Assembly: GCA_037127315.1 (NCBI GenBank)
Contig: JBBBDQ010001918.1
Coordinates: 4,351,001-4,415,000, forward strand
From: Ascarosepion bandense
Lineage: Eukaryota; Mollusca; Cephalopoda; Sepiida; Sepiidae
Reading direction: 5' to 3'
Length of the DNA: 64,000 bases
The translations under genes were made by a program, and so were the position numbers. The notes below the pieces were generated by a model. That model saw only the letters and a program-made list of their open reading frames with translations. It had not been told where the DNA came from and searched no databases. Shown one piece after another: positions 1-11,345 of this stretch (position 1 is its first letter; every line of letters begins with the position of its first letter).

Positions 1-80
1 AACGTTGTTTATAAAAGACCATAATACAAACGTGTATGAAAAACAACTGAAAATAAATATTTATTATTTCCGTATTGTTT

Positions 81-680
81 TCGGTCGCGTTTGTTTGACT
101 GTGGACAAGATATCTAAAAACCTGCTGGATGGATGTGGATGAAACTTTCTGGTATGATTGGCCTTATGGTTGGTACAAACCGATCATATTTTGGGTACAA
201 TCCGGCACGGGATAATATTTCTGGGTTATTTTTTCAATTTTTTATTACTATTTTGTTACTTTTCACATGCCAAATACTGAATTACCTCTCTTAGATTGCA
301 TTATTATTTATAATATAAATTTTGTATTTATTATCCAAAAGCACACAAATAAAAAAATAAAATACTAAAAAATATGAGTCAAAATACAACTTTAGGATAT
401 TAAAAAGTAAAAACAAATTTTTCTGCTAATTTTGCAGCATAATTTTTAATTAATCAGACAAAATGACAATCGCTAAATTTTTTGTATATATGTTAAGTTT
501 CATCCGAATCGGTCGCATTTGTCAGGTTCTTTGTCTGTCCGGGGACAAGATATCTCAAGACTCGTTAGATGCATTCAGATAAAACTTCATGACTGGCAAG
601 ATCTGATAAGATATTGGGTACAGTCAGGTACAGGATAATGTTTCTGGGTTATTTTTCCATTTCTGCTACTATTTTTAGAC
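81..680. repeat. Unclassified dispersed repeat, two direct copies
   Basis: Two related segments of about 170 bp lie in the same orientation at roughly 81-254 and 509-675. Both run through a TCGGTCGC start, a GGACAAGATATCT block, a stretch encoding no protein, and a TTCTGGGTTATTTTT end. They are clearly diverged from each other. I do not recognise the family. The first 80 bases are AT-rich with nothing else visible. Confidence 0.5.
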
Positions 681-699
681 CTTTAATGGTTCATTTTAA

Positions 700-2126
700 G
701 TTTGCATTTAATTTTGAGGGCGGTCGTGTTCATTTTGTTTGTATTTTCCCTCTTGAGAGCGGTCAAATTTCCTGAGATGATGTAGGTATTGACTTAGCGG
801 AGGTTTGTGGTCTTTGAGTGCTCTTGTTAGAATATGCTTTTTAAAATTGTTTTATATGCACGATTAATATATTAATATTAATATTTACCTATCTCGGAAC
901 AAGGAAATGCTTATAGATTCAAATATTCACCTATTCCCGAAACATGTAAATGCTTCAAGAAGCAAATATATACGACCAACATTAACCTATTATTGAATCA
1001 AGTAGTTCCTTGCTGACTCAAATATAAACAACCAATATTTGCCAATTCTGAAACGACACTTTTGAAATATAATAAAAATTAATTTTATACAGTGTTGGTA
1101 ATCCTGTAGAAGGCCTAAGTGCCACTAGTGTTAGAGTGTTACAGCTAAAATTTTCAAATTCTTCAACCATCTTGTGATACAGTAACACTTATATGAGTAC
1201 ATTGTCTGTCTGAGTGACACATATTGCAATAAGGTTCAATCAGTGCAAGCAAGTGTAATAATACAAACATGATCCTTCTGTACAATTAGAACCATTTGAA
1301 AATGTATCTGGATTGTATACTTTCAAGAAGCTAGATGGTAATTGCAGAGAAATGCATATTGAACATGACATCTTGATGGTGCTTTGATGTTGACCACATT
1401 TGTCAAATGAACATATCTACACCTGTAAATCATGTTCTGGATGGACACATACTACAGACATTTGTCAAGAGTAACGTATTGGAAGTAGCAGACTTCACAG
1501 CACCTACAATAGAGATTAGAGCAAATGTGGCTCTCAGAAATATTAGCACAGGCCGTGAGGAATTGCCTATTTGCAGCGTATTTCTATAAGTGTATCCAAC
1601 ATTAACATCATGTCATGACACAAAACTGATTCCTTGGCACCATTAATTAGAAATTTCCTGCTTTTGGTGTTTGTGGAGGGAACATTTAACAGTGTTATGT
1701 ACATCTAGAACAGTCATTTACAACCTTGTTTTTATATTGTTTTTTTTTTCTGGTGGATAACTTATTTTTTTGTTTTTATTATGGACCTCCATAACGATTT
1801 GATGTTAAAGAAAAAAAATTGTATTATACAAACAGTAAATCTATATGCTCTATTTTGAAGTAAAATTTAATGAATTTAGTATTTAACAAGTAAATTATAT
1901 GGAACACTCACACTATTTTAAATTAAAGTAATTTAAAAAGCTTGAAAAAATGCAAATTTATTCAAAGAGACCTCTGTGGTTGTTGCTGTTCTACGAGTAT
2001 TTTTATGTTCAGTTCCATCAATATCAATGATAGCTAAAAGATCACCCTTTTTCATAACAGGAAGACTTAATTTATATTAATATTTTCTTAATATTACAAT
2101 TAATATTATTAATACATTAATTTATA

Positions 2127-2176
<50 letters not shown>

Positions 2177-2690
2177 TATTCTACTTTTACAAACAAAACT
2201 GTTAGGGTAAAAGATATAACTTAAATTGGGTTATCTCATTGTCTGCTGTTTTTCTATTTTTACCATTTTAATTTGGTGTAGACTACTGTAGAAATTCTAA
2301 TTCTCACTTATAAGAACCGTTACAAAGCGAAATTGCTCTAAGGATCAATAAAATATTACTGTTGTTACACAGTAATGTTACATGAACGCCAATTGGAAAA
2401 AAAATTAAATACTACTCCGAACACTCTGCAAGGTGTTCTGTAACTTCTTCAATATGCACAATCACCAATTCTATCTTCATTGAATATGGATGGAAATATA
2501 TCGGAACTATATCGGGTACGTTCAATTAGAACACCTACAATTCTTAACGTATTGCACCAACTTGTCTAAGAGAAATGAATTTATAGCAGGATGTCAATTA
2601 CCGTACATATGACTGTACAGACTTGTGTTAATCCACTAAGCAGGGATATACAGTGAATGAAGAGGAGATCACAATTGGACAAAGCTCAAA
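700..2690. other. AT-rich stretch with no recognised gene
   Basis: No frame looks like a conserved protein. A segment near 715-835 (GGCGGTCGTG, then GCGGAGGTTTGTGG) resembles a motif seen in many invertebrate interspersed repeats, but I cannot name it. An open frame of 60 codons at 1407-1589 has no motif, no unusual composition and no recognisable relatives, so I do not call it a gene. A perfect (TA)n run sits at about 2138-2172. Confidence 0.5.
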
Positions 2691-2692
2691 AC

Positions 2693-2840
2693 TGTAAGTA
2701 ACTTGTGGTCGAGCAGTCTGAGATACATCAGATCTATTGATCGTTTCCTCTAGAGAACACAGGTTTGAAGCCGGCTGGGACATATATTTTCCTAATAAGA
2801 TTTGATTTTTCAGGCTGAAAATAAATAAATGAATAAATAT
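2693..2840 (+). repeat. Possible tRNA-derived SINE fragment
   Basis: A TGTGGTCGAGCAGTCTGAG block resembles a pol III A box and GGTTTGAAGCCGG about 50 bp later resembles a B box. A loose (AAAT)n tail follows at 2820-2840. Arm pairing is too poor for a functional tRNA. A SINE head is the likeliest reading; a chance match remains possible. Confidence 0.35.
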
Positions 2841-2928
2841 GCTGTTTAATTATAAAGCAAAAGTGTATCTACTCAAATATGAGTATTAATTAAATATGTT
2901 TAAAGAAATTAAAAAAGCTCTCATCAAG

Positions 2929-2930
<2 letters not shown>

Positions 2931-2967
<37 letters not shown>

Positions 2968-3008
2968 ACACACATACACACACACAAACACACACATATA
3001 TATATATA
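2931..3008. repeat. (AC)n/(AT)n microsatellite
   Basis: A (CA)n run with occasional CATA interruptions, ending in a short (AT)n run. Open frames rich in Cys and Val on the opposite strand are by-products of this repeat. Confidence 0.95.
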
Positions 3009-3253
3009 GAATAAGCAGTAAAAAAACAAAACTGTCTAACCTCTTCTCCAATAACGTTGATCTTTGGAAAGTGATGCTGCAGAGAACCAATAATGCAACG
3101 TTGAACTGAGCGATAAATAGGCACAGATTATGGAAACATAAACTTGAATAGTCTAAGATTATAGATATCGAGAGAGCATCCACTTGGGAGTCGGTTCTCC
3201 AAAACAGTAGTCCATGAGAAAAGGTGCTAGAGTGGATTTTACATATTAGCAAT

Positions 3254-3754
3254 GGCTTACGGCCTATCACGTTGAATACACCGGTTCTCACTCGATCACC
3301 GAATTTAAACAACGTTGAGCCTGGTCAGTACTTAGATAGGTGACCGCTTGGAAATACCAGGTGTTGTAAGCGTTTAGTGACGGATGTGCGTTGCAGTGCA
3401 GTGCAGTGGATATCCGCTTGGAAAGAGAAATAGGTGAGCCGAGTTCGAATTCCTGTTGAATATCCTGCATTCACTTAAGCACTGGTACCGTTGCGAAAGG
3501 TATTAATCCGTCTCTTCCCTCCAGTTATGGGTTAAATAACAAGGGTAGGACTTGGGGACCCTGCCATTAAAAAAAACAAATCCCAATGAATCTTGATACT
3601 CGAAAAAAGGGAAAACTATTACTAGACACAAAACTTATATAAAAAACATCAATAAATTGTTGAAAGAAAAAGGTATTACCAGCAATAAATAATGTTTAGT
3701 TGGCAATAAATGACCCGCCGAGGTTGATTTGCCATAAAACAAAATAACCAACCA
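3254..3754 (+). mobile_element. Composite 5S rRNA + tRNA SINE (SINE-5S), single head
   Basis: The element has a 5S rRNA-like head (3255-3371), a 20 bp linker starting GTTTAGTGACGG, a tRNA-related part with B box GAGTTCGAATTCC near 3438-3450, a core beginning CCGTCTCTTCCCTCC, and a private 3' region ending in an (AACC)-type tail. Imperfect 13 bp target-site duplications flank it: ACATATTAGCAAT at 3241-3253 and ACATATTACCAAT at 3755-3767 (12 of 13 matching). Composites of 5S and tRNA are known in the SINE3 class; whether this one is described I cannot say. It would be transcribed by RNA polymerase III and needs a LINE for movement. Confidence 0.8.
3255..3371 (+). rRNA. 5S rRNA-derived SINE head (not a functional gene)
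   Basis: 117 bp beginning GCTTACGGCC and ending GTTGTAAGC, with GATCACCG, TTAAACAACGTTGAGCCTGG and AGTACTTAGATAGGTGACCG in the expected order and spacing of metazoan 5S rRNA. The internal promoter region is recognisable but mutated. It is fused to a tRNA-like sequence and enclosed by target-site duplications, so it is the head of a retroposon. Confidence 0.8.
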
Positions 3755-3799
3755 ACATATTACCAATAGAATACGAAAGGAATAATGGGGGGGGCGTCG

Positions 3800-4175
3800 C
3801 TACAATATGGGTGGACTGGTGGATTTTTGTTGTGGAGTTTAGAACTGGTGGAATTAAGAAATATAGTTATGTGATGGTTGTTCTTCAGTATGAAAGGGAA
3901 TGCTGGAAAATCTCATCAAAGATGAAGAAGAAATTTGAAGCAACCGAAATGTGGTTCTACAGAAGGATGTTGTGGATACCATGGACCGAGCTAGAGAGCA
4001 ACGATGAGGTTTTGGGGAAAATGGAAACGAAATAGAGACTAATACTTAAGATTAAGAAAAAACAACTAAAGTTCCTGGGATATGCAATGAGGAAGAAAGG
4101 CTTCGAGAATCTGATACTCATATGTCGGATAGAGGGAAAGAGATACAGGGGGGAAGTAGCGAGTAACATACTTGA
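3800..4175 (+). mobile_element. LINE-B reverse-transcriptase C-terminal relic
   Basis: The translation is a broken form of the region after the RT domain: a VLQYERECWKISSKM segment, then EMWFYRRMLWIPWTE, then, after a frame break near 4035, QLKFLGYAMRKKGFENLIL. The same string in better condition occurs at 17.0-17.7 kb and on the minus strand at 43.4-43.8 kb. This is the C-terminal region of a non-LTR retrotransposon ORF2; I leave the clade open. Stop codons and the frameshift make it a dead 5'-truncated copy. Confidence 0.75.
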
Positions 4176-4237
4176 CGGGCTTGAGCTAGTGTATGTCGGG
4201 GCGGGCTTTGGATGCGGTAGGGACGACTGTTATACGT

Positions 4238-4376
4238 TTGGATGCGCGTAGTGGGGCAGTGGATATCGACTTGGAACGAGAAATCGGGGAGCCGAGTTCG
4301 AATTCTAGTTGAATTCGTTGCATTCGCTTACGTGCAAATACTGTAAATTCTGTAAAAATTCATCCGTGGAATTAAT
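4238..4376 (+). mobile_element. SINE-A fragment
   Basis: Contains the head of the tRNA-derived SINE: GGGGCAGTGGATATCGAC (A box side) and GAGTTCGAATTCTAG (B box), then TTGCATTCGCTTACG. It breaks off before the conserved core. It follows the LINE-B relic directly. Confidence 0.7.
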
Positions 4377-4404
4377 ACTATATTTACCAGGAAGATAGGG
4401 AGTA

Positions 4405-5384
4405 ATTAGTTTGTTAAGTGTTTTGGAAAGGTTATATATTGGTGTGGGTATTAACATTAAGCAAACACTAGTCAATAATGGATTTCCTAACTTCGCTATT
4501 GATCAACAAATTAAAATGTATCTCAACAAAATTAACAATAGCTCTAACAATAATGATAATATTAATAATAATGGTTTACATCAAAATAAACATAACACTA
4601 TTAACTTATTAACACTATTATACTATTGCAACCAAATACATAATAATTATAAACAAGATGAAAAAACTCTCAAAAACATAATACGTAGAAATGTTAAACC
4701 AGTGGAAAGTAATAATCAAATTAAACTCGTTACATATTATAAAAAGTTTTGAAACAATTGACCTCATAGTCTATAATAACCCAACAAGCACTTAACTAAA
4801 TTCTCTACAAAAAAATAATGTAGTGTACCAATTTACATGCCCATTCAGAGATTGCATCTCTGATACTAATAAAAAAACTAGTACATGATATTGGTCTTAC
4901 TACAACCACGCTCTCCCGTAGACTTACATGTCATCTTTCTGATCAAAGTACTATTAAACAACATTTCTCTGAAAAACATAAACATGTAGGTAATATCAGA
5001 CAGATTTTGGTCAACAATACGGTGATCCTTACTCATACACACAGTAAGAGGAACCTGCAGATATTGGAGGCCATGTACATCAAATCTAAACAACCAACAC
5101 TCAATAAAATCAACTTTAAATCCCGAAATAACATATTACATTGCATTTGACTACATGGTTTTGTTGTCATTTCGCGCTATCACGCGGTGTGACGTCATAA
5201 AACCGCATCGCAAATTTAAGAACTGCGTTTATTATTTTTGGTAACTATTGCCGTTCCCAAGCTAAGTTTTATGTCAACACAAAATAAAATCGTCGGTGAA
5301 GGTGGATGTTATAATATTTCAGTCTAAACAACCTCTCTGAAGATGGCTCATGTGGGCTTAGAAGAAAATCAATAAATAATTATC

Positions 5385-5392
<8 letters not shown>
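4405..5392 (+). mobile_element. Penelope-like element, C-terminal GIY-YIG part and 3' sequence
   Basis: Penelope-like elements encode a reverse transcriptase followed by a GIY-YIG endonuclease. The frame at 4411-4752 reads through Asn-rich sequence to RRNVKPVESNNQIKLVTYYKKF, the linker typical of the family. Further on, frames broken by small indels give CPFRDCIS, a GLTTTTLSRRLT-like block, STIKQHFSEKHKH and SKRNLQILEAMYIKSKQPTL, with the terminal stop at 5148-5150. The indel near 4880 falls at the expected Y-IG motif. After the stop, 5239-5390 is the element's terminal sequence, including CTCTCTGAAGATGGCTCA. The copy is a pseudogene. Confidence 0.8.
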
Positions 5393-5427
<35 letters not shown>

Positions 5428-5436
5428 TTATTTATA
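5393..5436. repeat. (TA)n and (ATTT)n microsatellite
   Basis: A short AT run followed by a few ATTT units. It separates the two copies of the Penelope terminal sequence. Confidence 0.9.
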
Positions 5437-5744
5437 TGGTAACTGTTGCCGTTGTTTAACGGAGTTTTATGTCAACACAAAATAAATCGTCGCTTATGGT
5501 GGATGTTTTTTTCTTAACGTCCTTGTAACCTCTCTGAAGATGGCTCATATGAGCCGAAAGCTTAGAACCAACTTAATAAAAAATTATCCAAATGTTGGAA
5601 ATTTTTTTTCTTTATTTTCAACTGAAATTAAAGCCAAAATACGATGTTTAAATCTGCTCATGATTAAACATAATAGACATTCATTGTCTCTTATATTTAA
5701 CAGTATATGTTTAGAAAATTATCTGCTGCCTCGATACTCTAAAG

Positions 5745-5745
<1 letters not shown>
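5437..5745 (+). mobile_element. Penelope-like element: second terminal repeat and ORF N-terminus
   Basis: 5437-5593 repeats the 3' sequence at 5239-5390 in the same orientation (GGTAACTGTTGCCGTT ... CTCTCTGAAGATGGCTCA). It then runs into an open frame (KIRCLNLLMIKHNRHSLSL, CLENYLLPRYSKD) that looks like the start of a Penelope-like ORF. Terminal repeats (pLTRs) and partial tandem copies are characteristic of this class. The ORF is cut off by a (TCTA)n tract. Confidence 0.65.
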
Positions 5746-5788
<43 letters not shown>

Positions 5789-5790
5789 CA
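5744..5790. repeat. (TCTA)n microsatellite
   Basis: About eleven TCTA units. The Ile-Tyr-Leu-Ser protein read from it is a by-product. Confidence 0.95.
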
Positions 5791-6218
5791 TTCGAGGTAG
5801 TTAAGTAGTTAAGGCAAATATAACCGGGTAGGACAAGCTAGTACTTAGACGTAATGTACGGTACTCGTCGTATGCAGTATCCTGGGACGTAGGCGTAGTC
5901 AATAGACGTAGATGTCTAGTGGTAGATCTCTAGTCGAAGACCTGTCGACCTCTAGTGGTAGAGTTCTAGTGGAAGACCAATAGACCTCTGGATCTCCTCG
6001 CCTCAATCTATATTTATGGCTGACACCAGGCAATCTCATTCCAGTGAGGGGGAACCATAGCGTATATATATTCATTACCTCTTTATTACATCAATATGTC
6101 AGCAGTACTCGACATTCCGCCTGATATGGTTCTTGTAAAGTTAGAGGCAAACAAAGTCAGGTACTTATTGGGGAGGGCCAGGGAATCGAACATTTTTACA
6201 GCATCTTTAACAATAGAT
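5791..6218. other. Unassigned sequence with degenerate short repeats
   Basis: Between about 5890 and 5995 the string TCTAGTGGTAGA and variants recurs with AGTCGAAGACC/GTGGAAGACC, suggesting a degenerate minisatellite of roughly 30 bp. Nothing else is recognisable. Confidence 0.4.
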
Positions 6219-6798
6219 CGTGATACACGCTTGGGCTATCATGTTTCTTTAGAGACATGACTGACTGGGCAGAAGATTATCTCGCGGTAGTTTGCCATTA
6301 CTTTCTGCGGTAGACTGGTTACCAGTCAAAGACATAGAACCCAATCTGTCCTATTATTTGACTCATAGCTAGAGGGAATAGAGATGTATTATATTATTAC
6401 GTAGTAATTAATGGGGGATCAGTTTATTACTTCATAACAACAAAAAACCGTCCCCACACTTTATGACCACTAGGTGTCTTAATCATGATTCCTATTCAGT
6501 CAGTCATTTAAGTGCCATACGTGATACACGCTTGGACGATCATATCTTGAAAGGACATGACTGACTGGGCAGAAGATTATCCCGCAGTAGGTTGCCATTA
6601 CTTTCTGCTGTAGACTGGTTGCCAATCTAGCCTATAGAACCCAATCTGTCCTGTTATTTGTCCCATAGCTAGAGGGAAGAGACGAATTAATACCTTTCCC
6701 ATGGGTGTTTGCGAGTAAGTGAATGCAAGTAATTCAACTGGAATTCGAACTCGGCACCCCGATTTATCGTTCCAAGCTGATATCCACTGCACCACAAT
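6219..6798 (-). mobile_element. Dimeric SINE-A, minus strand
   Basis: On the minus strand the order is tRNA-like head (6798 to ~6730, B box GAGTTCCAATTCC-like), core and 3' hairpin domain ending at ~6496, then a ~110 bp linker with GTGGGGACGG and TTACTACGTAATAAT, then a second core with no tRNA head (6385 to 6219). The same order with the same linker occurs on the plus strand at 12.57-13.18 kb, so this is a real dimer subfamily. Confidence 0.75.
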
Positions 6799-6857
6799 AC
6801 CAGTTCCATTTGTGGTTTGGGTTGAATTTAATGCCCAATAGACGCTCAAGGCAATTA

Positions 6858-8774
6858 TTTTCTTTCTTTTTCTTTTTCTTTCTTTTTCCATATTCATCCC
6901 TTCTTTCTGATCTTACTTTCTTAATTCAATATTTTCTTTTACTTTTTTCTTTCTACTGTTTCTTTCTTTCTTTTTCTATGTTAATCTTGCCTTTTCTATA
7001 TTCTTCCTTTCTTCCTTCCTTAATTCTTTCTTTCTTGCTTTCTTTTTTCTTGTATGTTTCTTTTTCTCATTTTTTTCTTTCCTTTACCATCGTTTCTTTC
7101 TTGTCGTATTTCCTTCCTTTCTTCCTTCGTTTCTTCCTTTACCATAATTCTTTTTACGTTCTCCTGTTTTTTCTTTCTTTTTCTATTTGAATCATTTTTT
7201 TCTTTTCCTTTTCCTTTTCTTTCTTTCTTTCTTTCTTTTTTGTTTCCATTTCTCTTTTGTTTTTTCTTTGCTAATTTTTCTTTCTTTTTTCTTCATCACC
7301 TTTTCTTATTGTGTTTTCTTTTACTTTCTTTTTTCTTTCTTTTCATCTCAATTGTAATTTTTCATTTCTGATTGTTTTCTTTCTACTGCTTCATTTTCTT
7401 TTCTCTATTTTTATAATTTCTTTCTTATCTTTTCTTTGCCTTTCTTTCTTTCTTTTTTTTTCAGCTGCTGCTTGATTTATTGTCTTCATCGTTTCTGTCT
7501 TATCATGGTTCTTCTTCTTTCTTTAAAGTTTCCATTTCTCTTTTTTCTTTTTTCGTCTACTGCTTGTTTTTCTTTCTTTTTTTTTTTTATCTGAATTCTA
7601 ATTTTTCATGTTTCATTTTTTCTTTCTTTCTTTCTTTTATCTTTACTTTTCTCTTTTTTCTCTTTTTTCATCTGCTGCTTGTTTTTTTCTTTTTCTGTCT
7701 TCATCGCTTTTTTCTTATCGTGCTTCTTTTTCTTCTGTCCTTTCTTTCTTTCTTTCTTTCTATATTTCTTTCTTTAAAGTTTTTATTTCTCTTTCTCTTT
7801 TTGCCTCTACTGCTTATTTTTCTTTCTTTTTTACTTCATAAATTTTTCTCATTATGCTTTTTTTTACTTCCTTTTTTCTTTCTTTCATTTTTTCATCTCA
7901 ATTCTAATTTTTCATTTTTCATGTTTTTCTTTCTTTCTTTTTTCTTTTATGTTTACTTTATTCATTTTTATCTTTTTTTTCATCTACTGCTTGTTTTTCT
8001 TTCTTTTTCTATCTTTATCTCTTCTTTCTTATTGTGCTTTTTCTTCTATCTTTTCTTCCTTCTTTCTTTTTTTCGTTCTTTCTTTTCCACTGAAATTAAT
8101 TTATAATTTCTCATCTTTTTTCCTTTCTACTGCATTTTCTTTCTTTTCTATCCAAATCACTTCCTTTTTGTCATTTTTTCTTTCTTTTTTATAATTGTCT
8201 TTTTTTCTTTTATCATTCTTCTTTTCTCATCTGACCTAGATTTTTTCTAGATCATTTTCTAAAATATTTCGTTATTTCATTCTTCAAATTTTGCATACAC
8301 CGTATTCTTTTTTTTTTCACTTATTTTCTTTCTTTCTGTCTTTATGTTTTTCTTTCTTTTAAATTTTTTCGTTTGCTTATATTTATCTTTCTTTTCTTGA
8401 AATAATTCATTCATTCATTTTTATCTTTTTTTTCTTTTTCAGTTTTACTTTTTCATATTCTTATTCATGTATCATATCCTGCTTCTTTTTATTTTTTTAA
8501 AATTTTTATCTTTAATTTAGTTTTTTTCAGTTTTTATCTTTTCATTCATATCGCGCGTTTTTATTTTTATTTTTCTTCTTACTTAATATCACAAAAATCA
8601 TTCTTCTTCTTCTTCTTCTTATATTTTTTATTTCCTCGATATACTTTTTCTTTCACTACTTAATTCATTACTTTTTCTATTATCTTTTATTCTTTCTTTG
8701 TCTTATTTTATTTAATTTTCCTTTCTTTATTCATTTAAATATTATTTTTTATTTCTTTATGCATTGATACTTTT

Positions 8775-8813
<39 letters not shown>

Positions 8814-9216
8814 CCTTCAGTCTATCTCTTAGTATCTCCATAATATTTCTCTCTTTATTTTTTTCTTTCATTTTTCTTTGCCTCTTTCTTTCTTTCTTTC
8901 TGTTATAGTACAACCCAACTATTTCTTTTTTGTATCCTTCATTCAATACCTTTGTAATATTCCTCCACTCTATGTGTGTTTGTTTCTTTGTTTATTTATT
9001 CATTTGCCTTTTTCTTCTACCTGTTAGTATCCTCATACTATTCCTTCCTTCCTTCCGTTCTTTCTTTCTTTGTTCTGTCTCATTAACCCCCCCCCCCCCC
9101 CGATTCCTTCCTTCCTTCCTTCCTTCCTTCCTTCCTTCCTTCCTTCCTTCCTTCATTTTTGTCTCCTTTGTTCTATCTGTTAATATCACTTACTATATCT
9201 TTCTTTCTTTCTTTTT

Positions 9217-9253
<37 letters not shown>

Positions 9254-9357
9254 TGTTTCTTTTATCTCCCCCGATTCGTTTCTTCCGTAATTCATTCTTT
9301 CTTTATTTTCTTTTTTGCCTCCTTTGTTCTATCTGTTAGTATCTCCTACTATATCCT

Positions 9358-9405
<48 letters not shown>

Positions 9406-9487
9406 TTCATCTTTTGTACTATCTGTTCATATTTCCCTGCTATTCTTTCCTTCTTCCCTTCTATCTTTCTCTCTTTGCCTCCTTTAA
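6858..9487. repeat. Long polypyrimidine tract on the plus strand, (CTTT)n-based
   Basis: About 2.6 kb almost purely of C and T, with pure (CTTT)n blocks (8770-8815, 9200-9250, 9357-9405), a (CCTT)n block (9105-9155) and a C14 run (9087-9100). Anchor words such as TCTACTGCTTGTTTTTC recur every 100-300 bp, so the tract also has a longer-period structure. Open frames of Ser/Phe/Leu here are artefacts. Confidence 0.95.
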
Positions 9488-10217
9488 CGACACTTTAAAC
9501 ATAAAAAAATACCTCTTCAATTGTTCGGACCCCTTTTCACGCATTCTCTTTCACGTCTACACCACTAAAACACCCTTTGTATTATCTCTGAATTTGCCCG
9601 CAACTTCTCCACTTCTACGCTAAAACTCTACCAGCATTTCCTTTCACAAAGAGGCACATGCCCATGTGTCCACTGCTTCCGTCACAAGGTATACGACGCA
9701 AAAAACCTTTGTCTGTTTAAAAAAAAAAGAAGAAATTAAAGAATAGCCGACATTTTTACTTCTAAGCAAGAAAATTCGTGTACAAAATGAACCTATCTAA
9801 TGGCGACGACACTTGTCTACTGGAGAGTAACCATGTTCAAAACTACTCCAAATAACGAGTAATAATGCTTTTCTATGCCAGACAGGCAACGATATCTCTT
9901 GTTCAATAGCCTCTTGCTTGTACTCTTTTTGTCGATTGTCACTGAGAGGACAAACATGTTGAGGACAATATTGAAAGTCTCTCTTACTGCTTCCATAATG
10001 GTGCTAGAATGAGATGCTAAATTATAAATATTTCTTAAACATATTCATAATGTTTTGATCTGCTTTACTAGGACTAGGCAGTAAGATCAAGTTCGGTAAA
10101 AAAATGTTACATTTGATTAACATTGGCCTGACGAACTAGACTTGAGTTTTGATTGGCAGTGTTGCAGTAACATCAATGAAGAACAATCTGAAAAGCCTGA
10201 AACGATGTGTATATATG
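9488..10217. other. Unassigned sequence
   Basis: No conserved frame or repeat was recognised. There is an A-rich run near 9720. Composition is ordinary for the window. Confidence 0.4.
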
Positions 10218-10405
10218 GGCACCTCGGCATGGTTTAATGGTTAGCAAGCTCGTCTCGCTAGAATCTGAGTAGTGAGTTCGATCCTCACTGGGTACCCCTT
10301 ACTTTCGGCTGTGTGTTACGTCTAAGCTACGCTTGGAAAATCAGCTTCCTCCAACTGTGGGGGTTGGGCGCATGCCTAACAACCCTGCTCCATAAAAAAA
10401 AGTTT
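10218..10405 (+). mobile_element. SINE-B, tRNA-derived
   Basis: The head contains ATGGTTTAATGGTTAGCAAG (A box) and GAGTTCGATCCTCACTGGG (B box, from 10274), about 45 bp apart. The body has CTTCCTCCAACTGTGGGGGTTGGG and the element ends in an A-rich tail near 10400. A diverged relative with the same head is at 21.6 kb. Confidence 0.65.
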
Positions 10406-10589
10406 GTTATGGAAACAGCAAAAAACGCTGCCCTACACACCATTAGATGTAATGAAAAGTTTTTTTGTGTGTATATATATCAGGTGCAAATATAGTAAGT
10501 ATTAAAAGTATTTTTTAATTCGCTCTCACCAGTAAAATTTGTTATTTCTCTATAGATGTCACTGATTATTAAATTAAAAAAAAATTCAC

Positions 10590-10715
10590 AGTTCAATAAT
10601 TTCAATTTGTTTATTGATTAATTGATTCATTTTCTACGGTTTATCAACCCTTTTCGGGTTATTTAAAGCCAGAAAATATTTACAGTATTCACATTTTTCG
10701 CACTATTGTTCTCAT
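10590..10715 (+). repeat. Dispersed relative of the 121 bp satellite
   Basis: TTTGTTTATTG, then TATCAACCCTTTTCGGGTTATTTAAAGCC, follows the same order as the satellite monomer at 28.8-34.7 kb (TTTGTTTAATGG, ATCAACACCTCTGTGGG, TTATTTAATGCC). Similarity is strongest over about 40 bp and then fades. Confidence 0.4.
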
Positions 10716-10890
10716 TTTTGTTACCATTTGGACGACGTTTGTTCAGGTGCGAGGAATTTCGAATTGAACCCTTTATTACAATCACAGGGGTATATCATTC
10801 TCATTCCTTGCGTAGTAGCGCTTCTTTTAGAAGTCATGAGTTATCTCCCTCTAACCCTGTAAGTTACTTGTTCATCACTGCTGTAGCCTG

Positions 10891-11071
10891 GTACAAATGG
10901 CAACAAAGATGAGGACAATAGTCCGAATAATGTAAATACTGTATATATTACCCCATCTCAGAAATATAGACAAATAGAATGACCTATTAGTAAACGTCGT
11001 ACAAATAGTAACAAAGACGAGGACAATAGTCCGAATAATGTAAATATTACCTCATCTCAGAAATATAGACG
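10891..11071. repeat. 108 bp direct duplication
   Basis: The segment starting GTACAAATGGCAACAAAGA at 10891 recurs at 10999, with shared GAGGACAATAGTCCGAAT and CATCTCAGAAATATAGAC. The second copy runs straight into the Helitron-like repeat. Confidence 0.7.
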
Positions 11072-11308
11072 GCTGAACCGAGTTTCTTGAAAATTTACAC
11101 AGTTGTACTATAAGCGTCTGCGAGTGTTCTTAGCTAGGTTTTGTGTCGAGGCACCCCCTATAAATATCGAAAACCGATAATCGAAAAAATCGGGTTATAG
11201 AAGGAGTGGTCCGATTTTAATCAAATTTGATACACTCATAGACTAATACATAAGAAACGATATTCAGAAATTTCAAGATTGCAGTTCTTACAATAGTGCA
11301 GAAAATCG

Positions 11309-11345
<37 letters not shown>

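Noticed and set aside
1407..1589. 60-codon frame as a small gene
   Set aside because: Length is within chance expectation and no supporting signal was seen.
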